64,000 nucleotides of DNA. Origin: Trichocoleus desertorum ATA4-8-CV12 (GTDB taxonomy: Bacteria; Cyanobacteriota; Cyanobacteriia; FACHB-46). The DNA is taken from positions 1 through 64,000 of the forward strand of contig JAHHIL010000018.1 of the NCBI GenBank assembly GCA_019358975.1. Direction: 5' to 3'. How positions within the stretch are numbered: the first letter of the stretch is position 1; every line of letters starts with the position of its first letter. The translations under genes and the position numbers were made by a program. Below, in pieces: positions 36,410 to 45,465 of the stretch. The notes under the pieces were generated by a model. It did no database searches, had not been told where the DNA came from, and was given only the letters and a program-made list of their open reading frames with translations.

Positions 36410-37005
36410 AATGCGCTCTAGAGAGCTCTGACTTAATGCTGATTTTAGAGCAACTTCAGCCTCGATTTGTCATACCCGAAGGTAGTCTCAGCTCCTCTAC
36501 ACTTCCCCTAGTATTGACTTAATGCCAACCAGCAGCTCTAAGACTTTTTTAACTAAAACTGTTCAGCATGAGCAGTCTCGTAGGATCTCAAAGTTCGAAA
36601 CTGCAAAACAACCACCACAAAGTCAGAGACTAATCTTTGGCTCATTTCGCCGTGTTGATTGTTTTTTTGTAAGTGTTGATATGCTGATTTTATTGAGTAA
36701 ACCCCAGAAGTTTTGCCCACACAGCAGTTGCTCTGTTTCTACCTCCAAAGATCAAGCCCAAAACGATCAAGGTGGTTCAGGCGATCGCTGCTACGCTGTT
36801 TTTGAAGCTTGCCTCTAACCTGCTGATCTCTAATTTTTTGTAATTGATGCTAGCAGTGATTGTAGTTTGTCGAGCATCAAACTGTTCCTGGTAAACAATT
36901 TGAGGTTTATTGAAGCGAGAAACTGGATAGTTGCTTCTCAAGAATCACCTCAGCTCGTGATTGCATCTGCGTCCTCCCCACCCCCGAACACCCTCGGATA
37001 GCTTT
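36410..37005. other. intergenic region between cphB and cphA
   Basis: The gap is about 600 bases, large for a cph operon. The open frame at 36522-36818 has no recognisable protein character. Around 36839-36905 there is AT-rich sequence that could contain a cphA promoter. I saw no clear NtcA site (GTA-N8-TAC). Confidence 0.4.
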
Positions 37006-39765
37006 ATGAAAATACTCAAGATCCAGACATTACGCGGCCCTAATTACTGGAGCATTCGTCGTCATAAGCTGGTCGTGATGCGTTTAGATTTGGAGGATCT
37101 GGCAGACAAGCCTTCCCACCAAATCTCCGGGTTTTATGAGGGGTTAGTGGCGGCGTTACCTAGCTTAGACGAGCACTTCTGCTCACCGGGGTGTCGAGGC
37201 GGATTCCTGAGCCGAGTCCGGGAAGGCACCATGATGGGACATATCGTGGAACATGTAGCTCTGGAGCTGCAAGTGCTAGCGGGTATGACAGTAGGCTTTG
37301 GCCGTACTCGTGAGACTGCCACTCCTGGAACTTACCAAGTTGTAATCGAGTATTTAGATGAGCAAGCAGGTCGGTATGCCGCCAGAGCAGCGGTGCGCCT
37401 GTGCCAAAGCCTGGTTGAAACGGGTAGCTATCCTCAGGCCGAGCTAGAGCAAGACCTGCAAGATTTGCGAACTTATTGGGCCGATGCTTCGTTAGGCCCC
37501 AGCACCGAGTCTTTGGTGCATGAAGCAGAAGCTAGAGGCATTCCTTGGCTCCAGATCGCCGCTCGTTCCATGATTCAACTAGGATATGGAGCGCATCAGA
37601 AACGGATTCAAGCGACCTTAAGCGATCGCACTGGCATTCTAGGGGTAGAACTGGCTAGCGATAAAGAAAGTACCAAGCAAATTCTCCACGAATCCGGCGT
37701 ACCTGTGCCACGAGGCATTGTAATTAGCTATCTAGATGAGCTGGAGGAGGCCATAAAGCAAGTGGGTGGCTTTCCCATTGTGATCAAGCCTCTAGATGGC
37801 AATCATGGGCGTGGCATTACGCTCAATATCGACTCTTGGAAAATGGCCGAAGACGCCTATGATGCCGCGAAGGAAGTGTCGCGATCGCTGATTATAGAGC
37901 GCTATTACACAGGGCAAGATCACCGCGTGTTGGTGGTGAATGGCAAGCTAGTCGCAGTAGCTGAACGAGTCCCCGCTCATGTGATTGGGGATGGCCGCTC
38001 CACCATCGAAGAGTTAATTGAGTGGACGAACCAAGACCCCCAACGGGGTGAAGGTCATGACAACGTTCTGACTAAAATTACGGTCGATCGGACCACTTGG
38101 AAGCTCCTAGATCACCAAGGCTACACCCTGCAAACCATCCTACCCCTTGGAGAAATTTGCTATCTCAGGGCCACCGCCAACCTCAGCACAGGCGGGATCG
38201 CGATCGATCGCACCGATGATATTCACCCAGAAAACATTTGGCTGGCACAACGAGTTGCCAAAATCATCAACCTCGATATCGCTGGTATCGATATTGTCAC
38301 CTCCGATATTTCTCGCCCCCTCCGCGAAACGGGGGGTGTAGTAGTTGAAGTCAATGCCGCTCCTGGCTTCCGGATGCACGTTTCTCCTAGTCAAGGCATT
38401 CCCCGGAACGTGTCGGAGTCGGTGATCAATATGCTGTTCCCCTCTGGAACCCCCAGCCGCATTCCCATCATTGCGATCACGGGCACCAATGGCAAAACTA
38501 CCACTACACGCCTGATTGCCCACATCTTCAAGCAAACTCAGCGCGTCGTCGGTTACACCACTACCGATGGCATCTATATCGGTGACTACATGGTAGAAAA
38601 AGGAGACACCACTGGACCGCAAAGCGCCCAGCTAATTCTCCGAGATCCCACTGTAGAAGTAGCAGTCCTAGAATCGGCACGTGGTGGTATCTTGCGCTCT
38701 GGTCTAGGGTTTGATGCCTGCGATATTGGGGTGGTTCTCAATGTTGCGGCTGACCACATGGGTCTAGGAGACATCAACACCCTCGACGATATGGCGCGAG
38801 TGAAAAGCGTGGTAGCAGAATCCGCCATGCCCAACGGCTACGCGGTGCTAAATGCAGATGACCCGTTAGTGGCAGCGATGGCCCGCAATGTCAGAGCCCA
38901 AGTGGCTTACTTTGCCATGAATCCTGACAACGAAATTGTCCGGGCTCACGCGCAACAAGGAGGATTAGCAGCCGTTTATGAAAATGGCTATCTATCGATT
39001 CTCAAGGGTGACTGGACGCTGCGGATCGAGCAAGCCATCCATGTACCGCTGACAATGGGGGGACGTGCTCCGTTCATGATTGCCAATGCCCTTGCGGCTA
39101 GCGTGGCAGCCTTTGCACATGGCGTCAGAATTGAAGACATTCGAGCTGCCCTAATGAGCTTCCAAGCTTCAGCCGACCAGACCCCTGGACGCATGAATTT
39201 GTTCGACTTGGGCCACTACCACGCCTTAGTAGACTATGCTCACAATCCCGCTAGCTACGAAGCATTGGGCGGCTTTGTCAAGAATTGGACAGGAGAGCGG
39301 ATTGGCGTCGTGGGGGGGCCCGGCGATCGCCGCAATGAGGATTTTGTCACCCTGGGCAGACTCGCAGCGGATATGTTCGATCGCGTCATTGTCAAGGAAG
39401 ACGACGATACCAGAGGGCGGAGTAGAGGCGAAGCTGCTGAATGGATTTGCCGAGGTTTGGAAGCTGCAAGCCAAAGATGCCCCCACGAAATCATTCTGGA
39501 CGAAACGAAAGCCATTAACTCGGCTCTCGATCGCGCTACGCCTGGTAGCTTAGTGGTGATTTTGCCGGAAAGTGTAACTCGTGCTATTCAGTTGATTGAA
39601 GCGCGTAATCCTGTCGGCCACACGACAGCGCCCCAAACGCCAACTCAGAACGGCTCAAGTACATTGATCTCCAATGGGCAAACTGTCAATTCAGCTCCAG
39701 TTGAGGTCAATCACTCTAACTCAGGCCCAACTCAAACAGAATCTCAGTCTGCTTACACGTTCTAG
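37006..39765 (+). CDS. cphA: cyanophycin synthetase
   Basis: CphA alternately adds Asp and Arg to build multi-L-arginyl-poly-L-aspartate, using ATP. I chose the ATG at 37006 (MKILKIQTLRGPNYWSI), giving 919 residues. An N-terminal domain (about 1-160) precedes an ATP-grasp domain (about 210-475, with FPIVIKPLDGNHGRG) that adds Asp. A Mur-ligase-like domain (about 480-880) has P-loop GTNGKTTTTR near residue 493 and adds Arg. The last 40 residues are a polar Thr/Ser/Asn-rich tail that varies between species. A strong terminator follows. Confidence 0.97.
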   Translation: MKILKIQTLRGPNYWSIRRHKLVVMRLDLEDLADKPSHQISGFYEGLVAALPSLDEHFCSPGCRGGFLSRVREGTMMGHIVEHVALELQVLAGMTVGFGRTRETATPGTYQVVIEYLDEQAGRYAARAAVRLCQSLVETGSYPQAELEQDLQDLRTYWADASLGPSTESLVHEAEARGIPWLQIAARSMIQLGYGAHQKRIQATLSDRTGILGVELASDKESTKQILHESGVPVPRGIVISYLDELEEAIKQVGGFPIVIKPLDGNHGRGITLNIDSWKMAEDAYDAAKEVSRSLIIERYYTGQDHRVLVVNGKLVAVAERVPAHVIGDGRSTIEELIEWTNQDPQRGEGHDNVLTKITVDRTTWKLLDHQGYTLQTILPLGEICYLRATANLSTGGIAIDRTDDIHPENIWLAQRVAKIINLDIAGIDIVTSDISRPLRETGGVVVEVNAAPGFRMHVSPSQGIPRNVSESVINMLFPSGTPSRIPIIAITGTNGKTTTTRLIAHIFKQTQRVVGYTTTDGIYIGDYMVEKGDTTGPQSAQLILRDPTVEVAVLESARGGILRSGLGFDACDIGVVLNVAADHMGLGDINTLDDMARVKSVVAESAMPNGYAVLNADDPLVAAMARNVRAQVAYFAMNPDNEIVRAHAQQGGLAAVYENGYLSILKGDWTLRIEQAIHVPLTMGGRAPFMIANALAASVAAFAHGVRIEDIRAALMSFQASADQTPGRMNLFDLGHYHALVDYAHNPASYEALGGFVKNWTGERIGVVGGPGDRRNEDFVTLGRLAADMFDRVIVKEDDDTRGRSRGEAAEWICRGLEAASQRCPHEIILDETKAINSALDRATPGSLVVILPESVTRAIQLIEARNPVGHTTAPQTPTQNGSSTLISNGQTVNSAPVEVNHSNSGPTQTESQSAYTF

Positions 39766-39792
39766 AGTTTCCAGTTTCCCCGGAGAGAGGTT

Positions 39793-39843
39793 AAACGCAT
39801 TTAGACAGTTTTAGATGAGCTGCCTAAATGCGTTTTGTTTTTG
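39793..39843 (+). terminator. rho-independent terminator of cphA
   Basis: A long stem of AAACGCATTTAGACAG and CTGCCTAAATGCGTTT (39820-39835) is followed by TGTTTTTG. It lies between convergent cphA and tatA. Confidence 0.85.
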
Positions 39844-39882
39844 CTTTGAGATATTAAGGTTGGTTTGGACAATTTGGGCTGC

Positions 39883-40059
39883 TTAGTCCGGGTCTAGCTC
39901 AGTGGCATCCTTATCCGCGTCTGGTTTCTGGACTTCTTCCTTAAACCCTCGCAGCGTTTTACCTAAAGCACTACCCAACTCAGGAATTTTCTTGGGACCA
40001 AAAATTACAATCGCCGCGATCGCAATAATCGCTACTTCGGGCCATCCTAAACCAAACAT
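39883..40059 (-). CDS. tatA: Sec-independent translocase subunit TatA
   Basis: The 58-residue protein begins MFGLGWPEVAIIAIAAIVIF, one membrane helix, followed by the hinge GPKKIPELG, an amphipathic helix (SALGKTLRGFKEEV) and an acidic tail. This is the TatA/TatE architecture. TatA subunits assemble with TatC to carry folded proteins across the thylakoid and plasma membranes. A perfect AGGAG lies seven bases before the ATG at 40059. It is short compared with typical cyanobacterial TatA (about 55-90 residues) but complete. No tatC is adjacent. Confidence 0.93.
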   Translation of the reverse strand: MFGLGWPEVAIIAIAAIVIFGPKKIPELGSALGKTLRGFKEEVQKPDADKDATELDPD

Positions 40060-40099
40060 AGCTCTCTCCTATCAACCAGGCTTCACTCAATCTTTTGCA

Positions 40100-40235
40100 C
40101 GAATCTGTTGAAGTGCCGCAGGCTAAAGCCTGGGACTATTAGAACTAAGCCTACCTTCGCAGGCTATAAAAACTTTTTTAGGAATGAGACCGCGCAGGCA
40201 GTCTTTGTTTTTGTAGCCGCGACTTCAGTCGTTAG
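40100..40235. repeat. hairpin-forming intergenic repeat
   Basis: The stretch upstream of tatA carries gccgcaggctaaagcctg, then cttcgcaggctataaaaac, and later gtagccgcgacttcagtcg. Such self-complementary 'caggctaaagcctg' and 'gacttcagtcg' blocks recur in many cyanobacterial genomes as dispersed non-coding repeats. Only one copy is in this window. Confidence 0.5.
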
Positions 40236-40335
40236 GCATTCTCATTAACTATAGACGGGAGGTATCCCTACTTCGCAAGTCTCGTGATTCTCTATCGGTT
40301 ACTGAATAAACGAGTCTGTGATGGCAACTTTTAAT

Positions 40336-41511
40336 TTAGGCTTTGGTGAGTGGCATTTTAAGCCAGGTACTCAATTCATAGGCCAACCAATCTAATTCGG
40401 CTGCGTTAAGGGATTGCGGCTCGCCCAATTCATACTGCTGAGAACCCACTGCGATCGCTAGCTTCGGTGTATCACCTGATTTTGTGTAGGTCACGTTACG
40501 GATGTCTTGTCTGCGTCCCACTTGAGGCCGTCCCTTTGCTAGCCCCAACCGCTTTTGAGCCAGCGTAATTTCTTGGGCATCGATCCGCAAGCGAATTTGA
40601 CCGAATAAAGCTGGAATGGTAGCTTCCCACGAATTAGCATTTTTGTTGAGCATCACTTTACTACCAGCAGGTTGAGTGACCACTGCCGCTGCTGCAGTGC
40701 GAGTTTGGCCTTGTTCCAGAGCTTGTAAAGCCGCCTGAGCCGAAGCAAGCCGCCGCTCTAAGCTAGATTCGGTCATCCAACTGAGCCAATCCGCAAAGGC
40801 TGGACTCAGATCAGCCACTTGGCCAAAATCAATCCGAGAACCCCGGCGGGGCAGGCTAGAAGGATGAGTGCCCGTCACCAAGGTGATCAGAGTTGCCCCC
40901 AAGCTGTAAAGGTCGGAAGCCGCGATCGCTCTGCCACTAAATTGCTCTGGCGGCATATAGCCGTAAGTGCCCACCACCGTAAACGTAGTATTCTCCTCTG
41001 CTGTGGCAGTCCTAACTGAACCAAAATCCACTAAATAAACCTGAATCGGGCGATCGCCAGAGGTATCAGTGAGCAGAATATTTTTCGGCTTGATATCCCG
41101 GTGAATCACGGGTGGCTGCTGACCATGCAGGTAAATCAAAATTTCTAGCAGCGCCCTGGCAATTTGTTTCGCTTGCCCTTCAGTAAAAGTTTTGCCGTTT
41201 TGGAGCAACGCTTCTAAAGATTTGCCATCCACATAGGTTTGGATCAAAGCAAAGCCTTTGCCATTGCGGAGGTTTAGCTCAAAAGAATTGAGGTATTGCG
41301 GAATTGCCGGGTGCGAGAGGTTCTTCAGCGTATCAGCTTCGCGCTCAAATAACTTCAGGTCATCCCATTCGGTTTCATTGTCAAAGGACAGCAGCTTGAT
41401 CACCACAAAGCGCCGAGTTTGCAAGTCCTTCGCCAGGAGGGTTCGTCGCCCTGAGTTCTTGCCCAGTTGCTTTTGGATCTCGTAGCGATCGCCTAAAACT
41501 GGATTTGGCAT
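40336..41511 (-). CDS. serine/threonine protein kinase (Hanks type)
   Basis: The 391-residue kinase has a kinase domain (about 8-265) with the catalytic Lys in FVVIKLLSF, the loop VIHRDIKPKNILL, VDFGSVR in the DFG position and GTYGYMPPEQF. The glycine-rich loop (LGKNSGRRTLLA) is atypical. The C-terminal about 110 residues (from TQPAGSKVMLNKN) form a small soluble domain seen in other cyanobacterial kinases, with no membrane helix. The substrate is unknown. It is divergent from pcyA with a 113-base spacer. Confidence 0.9.
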   Translation of the reverse strand: MPNPVLGDRYEIQKQLGKNSGRRTLLAKDLQTRRFVVIKLLSFDNETEWDDLKLFEREADTLKNLSHPAIPQYLNSFELNLRNGKGFALIQTYVDGKSLEALLQNGKTFTEGQAKQIARALLEILIYLHGQQPPVIHRDIKPKNILLTDTSGDRPIQVYLVDFGSVRTATAEENTTFTVVGTYGYMPPEQFSGRAIAASDLYSLGATLITLVTGTHPSSLPRRGSRIDFGQVADLSPAFADWLSWMTESSLERRLASAQAALQALEQGQTRTAAAAVVTQPAGSKVMLNKNANSWEATIPALFGQIRLRIDAQEITLAQKRLGLAKGRPQVGRRQDIRNVTYTKSGDTPKLAIAVGSQQYELGEPQSLNAAELDWLAYELSTWLKMPLTKA

Positions 41512-41624
41512 TTTCTTCCGCCGTTACTGCCCCTTAGAGATTCTTATAGCTCTGAATTCATGCCCAAAGCAAGCTGATATTCTGAACCTACATAAGCATT
41601 CTTTAACAACTTCCAGTTTTCACC

Positions 41625-42359
41625 ATGTCAGCGACCTCAACCCCCTCCCTCCGCGAGCAGCAACACCCCCTGATTCGTCAGCTAGCCGATGCGATCGAAT
41701 CTGTTTGGCAACGACATTTAGACTTGTCTCCCTACCCTTTCCCGGCTGAGTTGGGGTATGTCGAAGGGCGGCTAGAAGGAGAAAAGCTGGTGATCGAAAA
41801 CCGCTGCTACCAAACCCCCCAGTTTCGCAAGTTGCACCTAGAATTGGCGCGGGTCGGCAGCAATCTCGATATTTTGCATTGCGTTATGTTCCCTCGCACT
41901 AACTACGCCTTACCGATGTTCGGCACCGATTTAGTAGGAGGCCGAGGGCAAATTAGTGCCGCGATCGCAGATTTATCGCCGTTAAATGCCGATCGGACTC
42001 TGTCAGGGGCATATCGCAGCGCCTTGTCAGCCCTACCCAATCCTGAGTTTTCCCAAGCCCGCGCGTTGCCAGACTGGGGAGATATTTTTTCAGATTTTTG
42101 TCTATTTATTCGTCCGGGCAGCGTCGAAGAAGAACAGCAATTTCTGCAACGAGTTGAAGGCTTTTTAACCGTTCACTGCCAACAGGCGATCGCGGCCACC
42201 CCGGTTACTTCAGAGCAAGAAACCGAAATTCTCCAAGCTCAGCGCTACTATTGCACCAAGCAACAGCAGAACGACAAAACTCGCCGCGTCCTCGAAAAAG
42301 CTTTTGGCGTAGATTGGGCAGACTATTACATGACCACTGTCTTGTTTGACTGCGCCTAA
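41625..42359 (+). CDS. pcyA: phycocyanobilin:ferredoxin oxidoreductase
   Basis: PcyA reduces biliverdin IX-alpha by four electrons from ferredoxin to phycocyanobilin, the chromophore of phycobiliproteins. The 244-residue protein has the active-site residues in register with the Synechocystis enzyme: Glu73 (HLELARVG), His85 ([11 protein letters not shown]) and Asp102 ([11 protein letters not shown]), equivalent to its Glu76, His88 and Asp105. Length is normal. With heme oxygenase at 8935 it completes the heme-to-phycocyanobilin route. Confidence 0.97.
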   Translation: MSATSTPSLREQQHPLIRQLADAIESVWQRHLDLSPYPFPAELGYVEGRLEGEKLVIENRCYQTPQFRKLHLELARVGSNLDILHCVMFPRTNYALPMFGTDLVGGRGQISAAIADLSPLNADRTLSGAYRSALSALPNPEFSQARALPDWGDIFSDFCLFIRPGSVEEEQQFLQRVEGFLTVHCQQAIAATPVTSEQETEILQAQRYYCTKQQQNDKTRRVLEKAFGVDWADYYMTTVLFDCA

Positions 42360-42387
42360 GCCCTAGTTTTTGCAATTTTCAAACTTA

Positions 42388-42490
42388 TATAGCAATCCTA
42401 AATAGATTGGAAACAGGGGGATGGGGGCGAAGCCTCCACGCAAGGGTTTTACCCCTGCACCCCATTGAAGAATCAAAAAGGATTGCTATA
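42388..42490. mobile_element. MITE-like element with perfect 12-bp terminal inverted repeats
   Basis: The 103-base element begins TATAGCAATCCT and ends AGGATTGCTATA, a perfect 12-bp inverted repeat. The core is GC-rich (gggggcgaagcctcc, then acccctgcacccc) and non-coding. Flanking AT-rich bases (TA/TA) may be target duplications. It lies between pcyA and the next gene, ending only 19 bases before that gene's GTG, so it supplies part of its 5' leader. Confidence 0.75.
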
Positions 42491-42509
42491 GATAGGCACA
42501 GAAGGGGCA

Positions 42510-43034
42510 GTGGAGCTGCGATCGCTAAAAGGAGATACCGCTGTGCTACCAGGCAACCAGTCGCATGCTTGGCAATTTGATGCCAATGATACCTATGTGC
42601 CTATCGCCCATGACGGAGCCGTAGTTGGATTTTGTAAACCCAGCTATGCAGCTCAAATTGTAATAGCTATGAACCGGGAGGATCGCGTACGCCAAGCTTT
42701 GTATTTGGCTTGCTACGACCTAGTGAGTCGTGCGGGGGGTCATAACAGCCAGATTGATGACTTGGTGCAGAAATATCTGAATAGAACCGAACCACCCAAA
42801 TGCGGAACCGCCTTAATTGCAGTTCTCCTAAGGCATCGCCAAGCCGAACTGGATCTAAATGACGATGAATTCACTCGTTTTTGTGACTCCTATCGGCTTT
42901 CACCCAAAGAGTTAAAGCAGATTTGGCTCGGTCACGACATTGAGCAAAAGCATCTGGGGCCTTTAGCTCGAATTTTGGGTCAGTCAATTGACCAAGTGAT
43001 TGAAGCTTGGAAAGGGTCAGACGAGGAGTTGTAA
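42510..43034 (+). CDS. hypothetical protein
   Basis: The 174-residue soluble protein begins at a GTG at 42510 with GAAGGGG just upstream; an alternative start is the ATG at 42670. Residues of about 1-50 look beta-rich (AWQFDANDTYVPIAHDGAVVGF) and the rest helical (REDRVRQALYLACYDLVSRAG...). I do not recognise a family. It occupies the position downstream of devC where devA would be expected, but on the opposite strand, ending 16 bases from the devC stop. Confidence 0.55.
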   Translation: MELRSLKGDTAVLPGNQSHAWQFDANDTYVPIAHDGAVVGFCKPSYAAQIVIAMNREDRVRQALYLACYDLVSRAGGHNSQIDDLVQKYLNRTEPPKCGTALIAVLLRHRQAELDLNDDEFTRFCDSYRLSPKELKQIWLGHDIEQKHLGPLARILGQSIDQVIEAWKGSDEEL

Positions 43035-43050
43035 GTGATTTAGGCAGGCA

Positions 43051-44205
43051 TCAAAAGATATCTGCTGGATCAGCCGCTTGCACTTTGCGAACAGCGATCG
43101 CGCCAGACAAAGTACACATAATAATAGCTAAACACAAGACCGTCAAAGCGCGATCGAATGTCATTATTAGGGGTAATGAAGTGGCATTTCGAGTTAAATC
43201 ATACAGCCCTAAACACAAGGCAAAACCTGGAATGTAGCCTAGTATTGACAAAATCAAAGCTTGTTGAAAGACCACCGATAAAAGGTAAGAATTTTTATAG
43301 CCCATTGCTTTCAGCGTGGCGTACTCAGGCAAGTGATCAGAAACATCCGTGTAGAGAATCTGATACACAATCACGATGCCAACAATAAATCCCATCGCTG
43401 TGCCCAGAGTAAAAATAAACCCAATGGCTGTACTGCTCTGCCAGTAACTTTTCTCAAACTCAATAAACTCTTGCTTCGAGAAAATTTTGATATCTTCAGG
43501 CAGGCTTTGTCTTAAATTTGTGACGGTTTGATCTACATTGGCTCCTGGTTTCAATTTAATAATGCCAATATCAATTAAACCTTTGCGTCGTCGCTCAAAA
43601 ATCCGCAGAAAGTTGAGGTCGCTGGTAATTAGGTTGCCATCTGCCCCAAAGGAAGCACCCAATTTAAACAAACCGCCCACTTTAATTCGTCTTCCTGCGA
43701 CTTCTGTGGTTACAGTTTTACCTTGACGGAGATCAGCTGCTACTGGTCCAAATTCCGGGCGAGAATCTTCATCAAACAAAACCACTTCTGGCAATTGGAT
43801 TTGAGGTAAAGCAGCTTGCAATCCAGGCACATCAAACACGGTATCTGCTGGATCAATCCCAATCACCAGGATGCCGCGAGTCCGACGGTTTTCTGGATTT
43901 TTCCACAGCGCAAAGTCTAAATAAACTGGGCTAACCGAGGCTACATCCTCAAACCCCAAAGTTTGATAGAGACGACGCTGGGAAAAGCTCCGCATGGCAA
44001 TTAAGGCCGTGGACTGCGGGCTAATCAAAAAAATATCCCCTTGGAAGCTTTGATGCAACCGAATCGCACTATCGAACAAGGCATCCCGAAACCCAAGTTG
44101 CATAAACATGAGAATGACGGCAAAACCAATGCCAGCTAAAGCGATGAGTAGCCGCACTTTTTCTCGAACCAGTTGTAGCCAAGCGAGGGGAATTGCCAAG
44201 ATCAT
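43051..44205 (-). CDS. devC: DevC-type ABC exporter permease
   Basis: The 384-residue FtsX/MacB-like permease has an N-terminal helix (about 16-38), a large periplasmic domain (about 40-265) and three C-terminal helices (about 270-375). It begins IPLAWLQLVREKVRLLIALAGIGFAVILMFMQLGF and has YATLKAMGYKNSYLLSVV, both DevC hallmarks. In heterocyst formers DevBCA with TolC exports glycolipids; homologues in other cyanobacteria export other lipids or compounds. It follows devB by 72 bases. devA, the ATPase normally third, is absent. Confidence 0.9.
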   Translation of the reverse strand: MILAIPLAWLQLVREKVRLLIALAGIGFAVILMFMQLGFRDALFDSAIRLHQSFQGDIFLISPQSTALIAMRSFSQRRLYQTLGFEDVASVSPVYLDFALWKNPENRRTRGILVIGIDPADTVFDVPGLQAALPQIQLPEVVLFDEDSRPEFGPVAADLRQGKTVTTEVAGRRIKVGGLFKLGASFGADGNLITSDLNFLRIFERRRKGLIDIGIIKLKPGANVDQTVTNLRQSLPEDIKIFSKQEFIEFEKSYWQSSTAIGFIFTLGTAMGFIVGIVIVYQILYTDVSDHLPEYATLKAMGYKNSYLLSVVFQQALILSILGYIPGFALCLGLYDLTRNATSLPLIMTFDRALTVLCLAIIMCTLSGAIAVRKVQAADPADIF

Positions 44206-44277
44206 CAGTGGTTCAACAGTTCAAAGATAGAAGTTTGCTGCGATCGCCGTTAGAATTTCTCTCGACCAATCGGGAGT

Positions 44278-45351
44278 TTACGGGGTAATCGCAACGTTGA
44301 CTTGCAGATTGGTGAGTCCCGCCACCTTGGGGCTGTCTGCGAGCTTAATTTTTACCTCTATGACCCTGGCATCTGTGTCTGCGGCAGGATCTGTGTTGAG
44401 GACGTCATTTTTGCGAATTTGCAGACCAACCTGGTCTACAGTTCCAGAAATCGCGCCCGGAAAGGCATTGCTGGTAATAGTGGCAGTTTGGCCGACTCGC
44501 ACCTTGGCAATATCGGTTTCATAAATTTCGGCAACTGCATACATCTGACTGGTGTTGCCAAGCTCTAAGAGGCCATCGTCACCTACCTTTTCGCCAGGGT
44601 CAGCATAGATCGCAACGACCCGACCGCTCATGGGTGAGCGTATGACAGCAGTTTCTAATTCAGCTTTAGCCCGTTGCAAATTCGCCATCGCCACAGTGAC
44701 TTGAGACTCAGCCTGACGAATATCGGTAGGACGCACCTCTGCAACGCTGCGTAAAACTTGATTGGATTGCTCTAACTCTTTGCTAAGCGTTTCTAGAGTT
44801 AAGCGCCGAGCATCTAGGTCTGCGGCTGATATGGCCCCATTTTGATAGAGCAGCCGATAGCGCTCATAGTCGCGCTGAGCATTTTGCAGTTGTGCAGTGA
44901 CGCGCGCTACATTGGCTTCCGCCGCCGCAATATCACCCGTCTTCGCTCCAGCTTGCACCTGGGCTAAGCGACTTTGGGCCTCTCGAACCTCAGCTTCTGC
45001 TTGAATTGCCGTTGCTAGTAAGCGATCGCTCGTATCTAGAACCGCGAGTGGTTGGCCCAATTGCACCACCGACCCTTCTTGCACCAACAATTTGTTAACT
45101 CGCACCGTTCCCATCGAGGAAGGCGCAGCAATGCGAACAAGTCCGCCCTCTGGCTCTAATCGACCCAAACCTGTAATCGCTCGTACGGAAGCCTCGGCAG
45201 GTGCGTCGGCTATAGCCCGATCGGTTGCGACTGAGCCGCGCATGGATGAAACGTAGGCAAAAAGACCCAGGCCAGCAGTCCCTAACGCCACAGCGATCGC
45301 AAGGGCAATCATCCACTTCCCTGACGGCTGTAATAAAGGCTTATCGCTCAA
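44278..45351 (-). CDS. devB: DevB-type membrane-fusion (HlyD) protein
   Basis: The 357-residue periplasmic adaptor has one N-terminal membrane helix (about 13-33), a lipoyl/barrel half (ITGLGRLEPEGGLVRI, about 58-110), a coiled-coil hairpin (about 115-230) and the returning barrel VIRSPMSGRVVAIYADPGEKV. It bridges DevC and a TolC-like channel. The sequence RAITGLGRLEPEG is typical of DevB. It leads the devB-devC operon. Confidence 0.9.
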   Translation of the reverse strand: MSDKPLLQPSGKWMIALAIAVALGTAGLGLFAYVSSMRGSVATDRAIADAPAEASVRAITGLGRLEPEGGLVRIAAPSSMGTVRVNKLLVQEGSVVQLGQPLAVLDTSDRLLATAIQAEAEVREAQSRLAQVQAGAKTGDIAAAEANVARVTAQLQNAQRDYERYRLLYQNGAISAADLDARRLTLETLSKELEQSNQVLRSVAEVRPTDIRQAESQVTVAMANLQRAKAELETAVIRSPMSGRVVAIYADPGEKVGDDGLLELGNTSQMYAVAEIYETDIAKVRVGQTATITSNAFPGAISGTVDQVGLQIRKNDVLNTDPAADTDARVIEVKIKLADSPKVAGLTNLQVNVAITP

Positions 45352-45465
45352 AGGTTGTGTTTGAATTGTGTCCGCATCTCATGGTAGCTAAATTTCTGGA
45401 AATTTTTACGGGTTCAGGTTTGGTAATTTCCAGAGCGCGATCGCTGACTGACTATCTATAGCTAT

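Noticed and set aside
36522-36818. 98-codon frame between cphB and cphA
   Set aside because: It has low-complexity composition, no ribosome-binding site and no family; more likely leader sequence.
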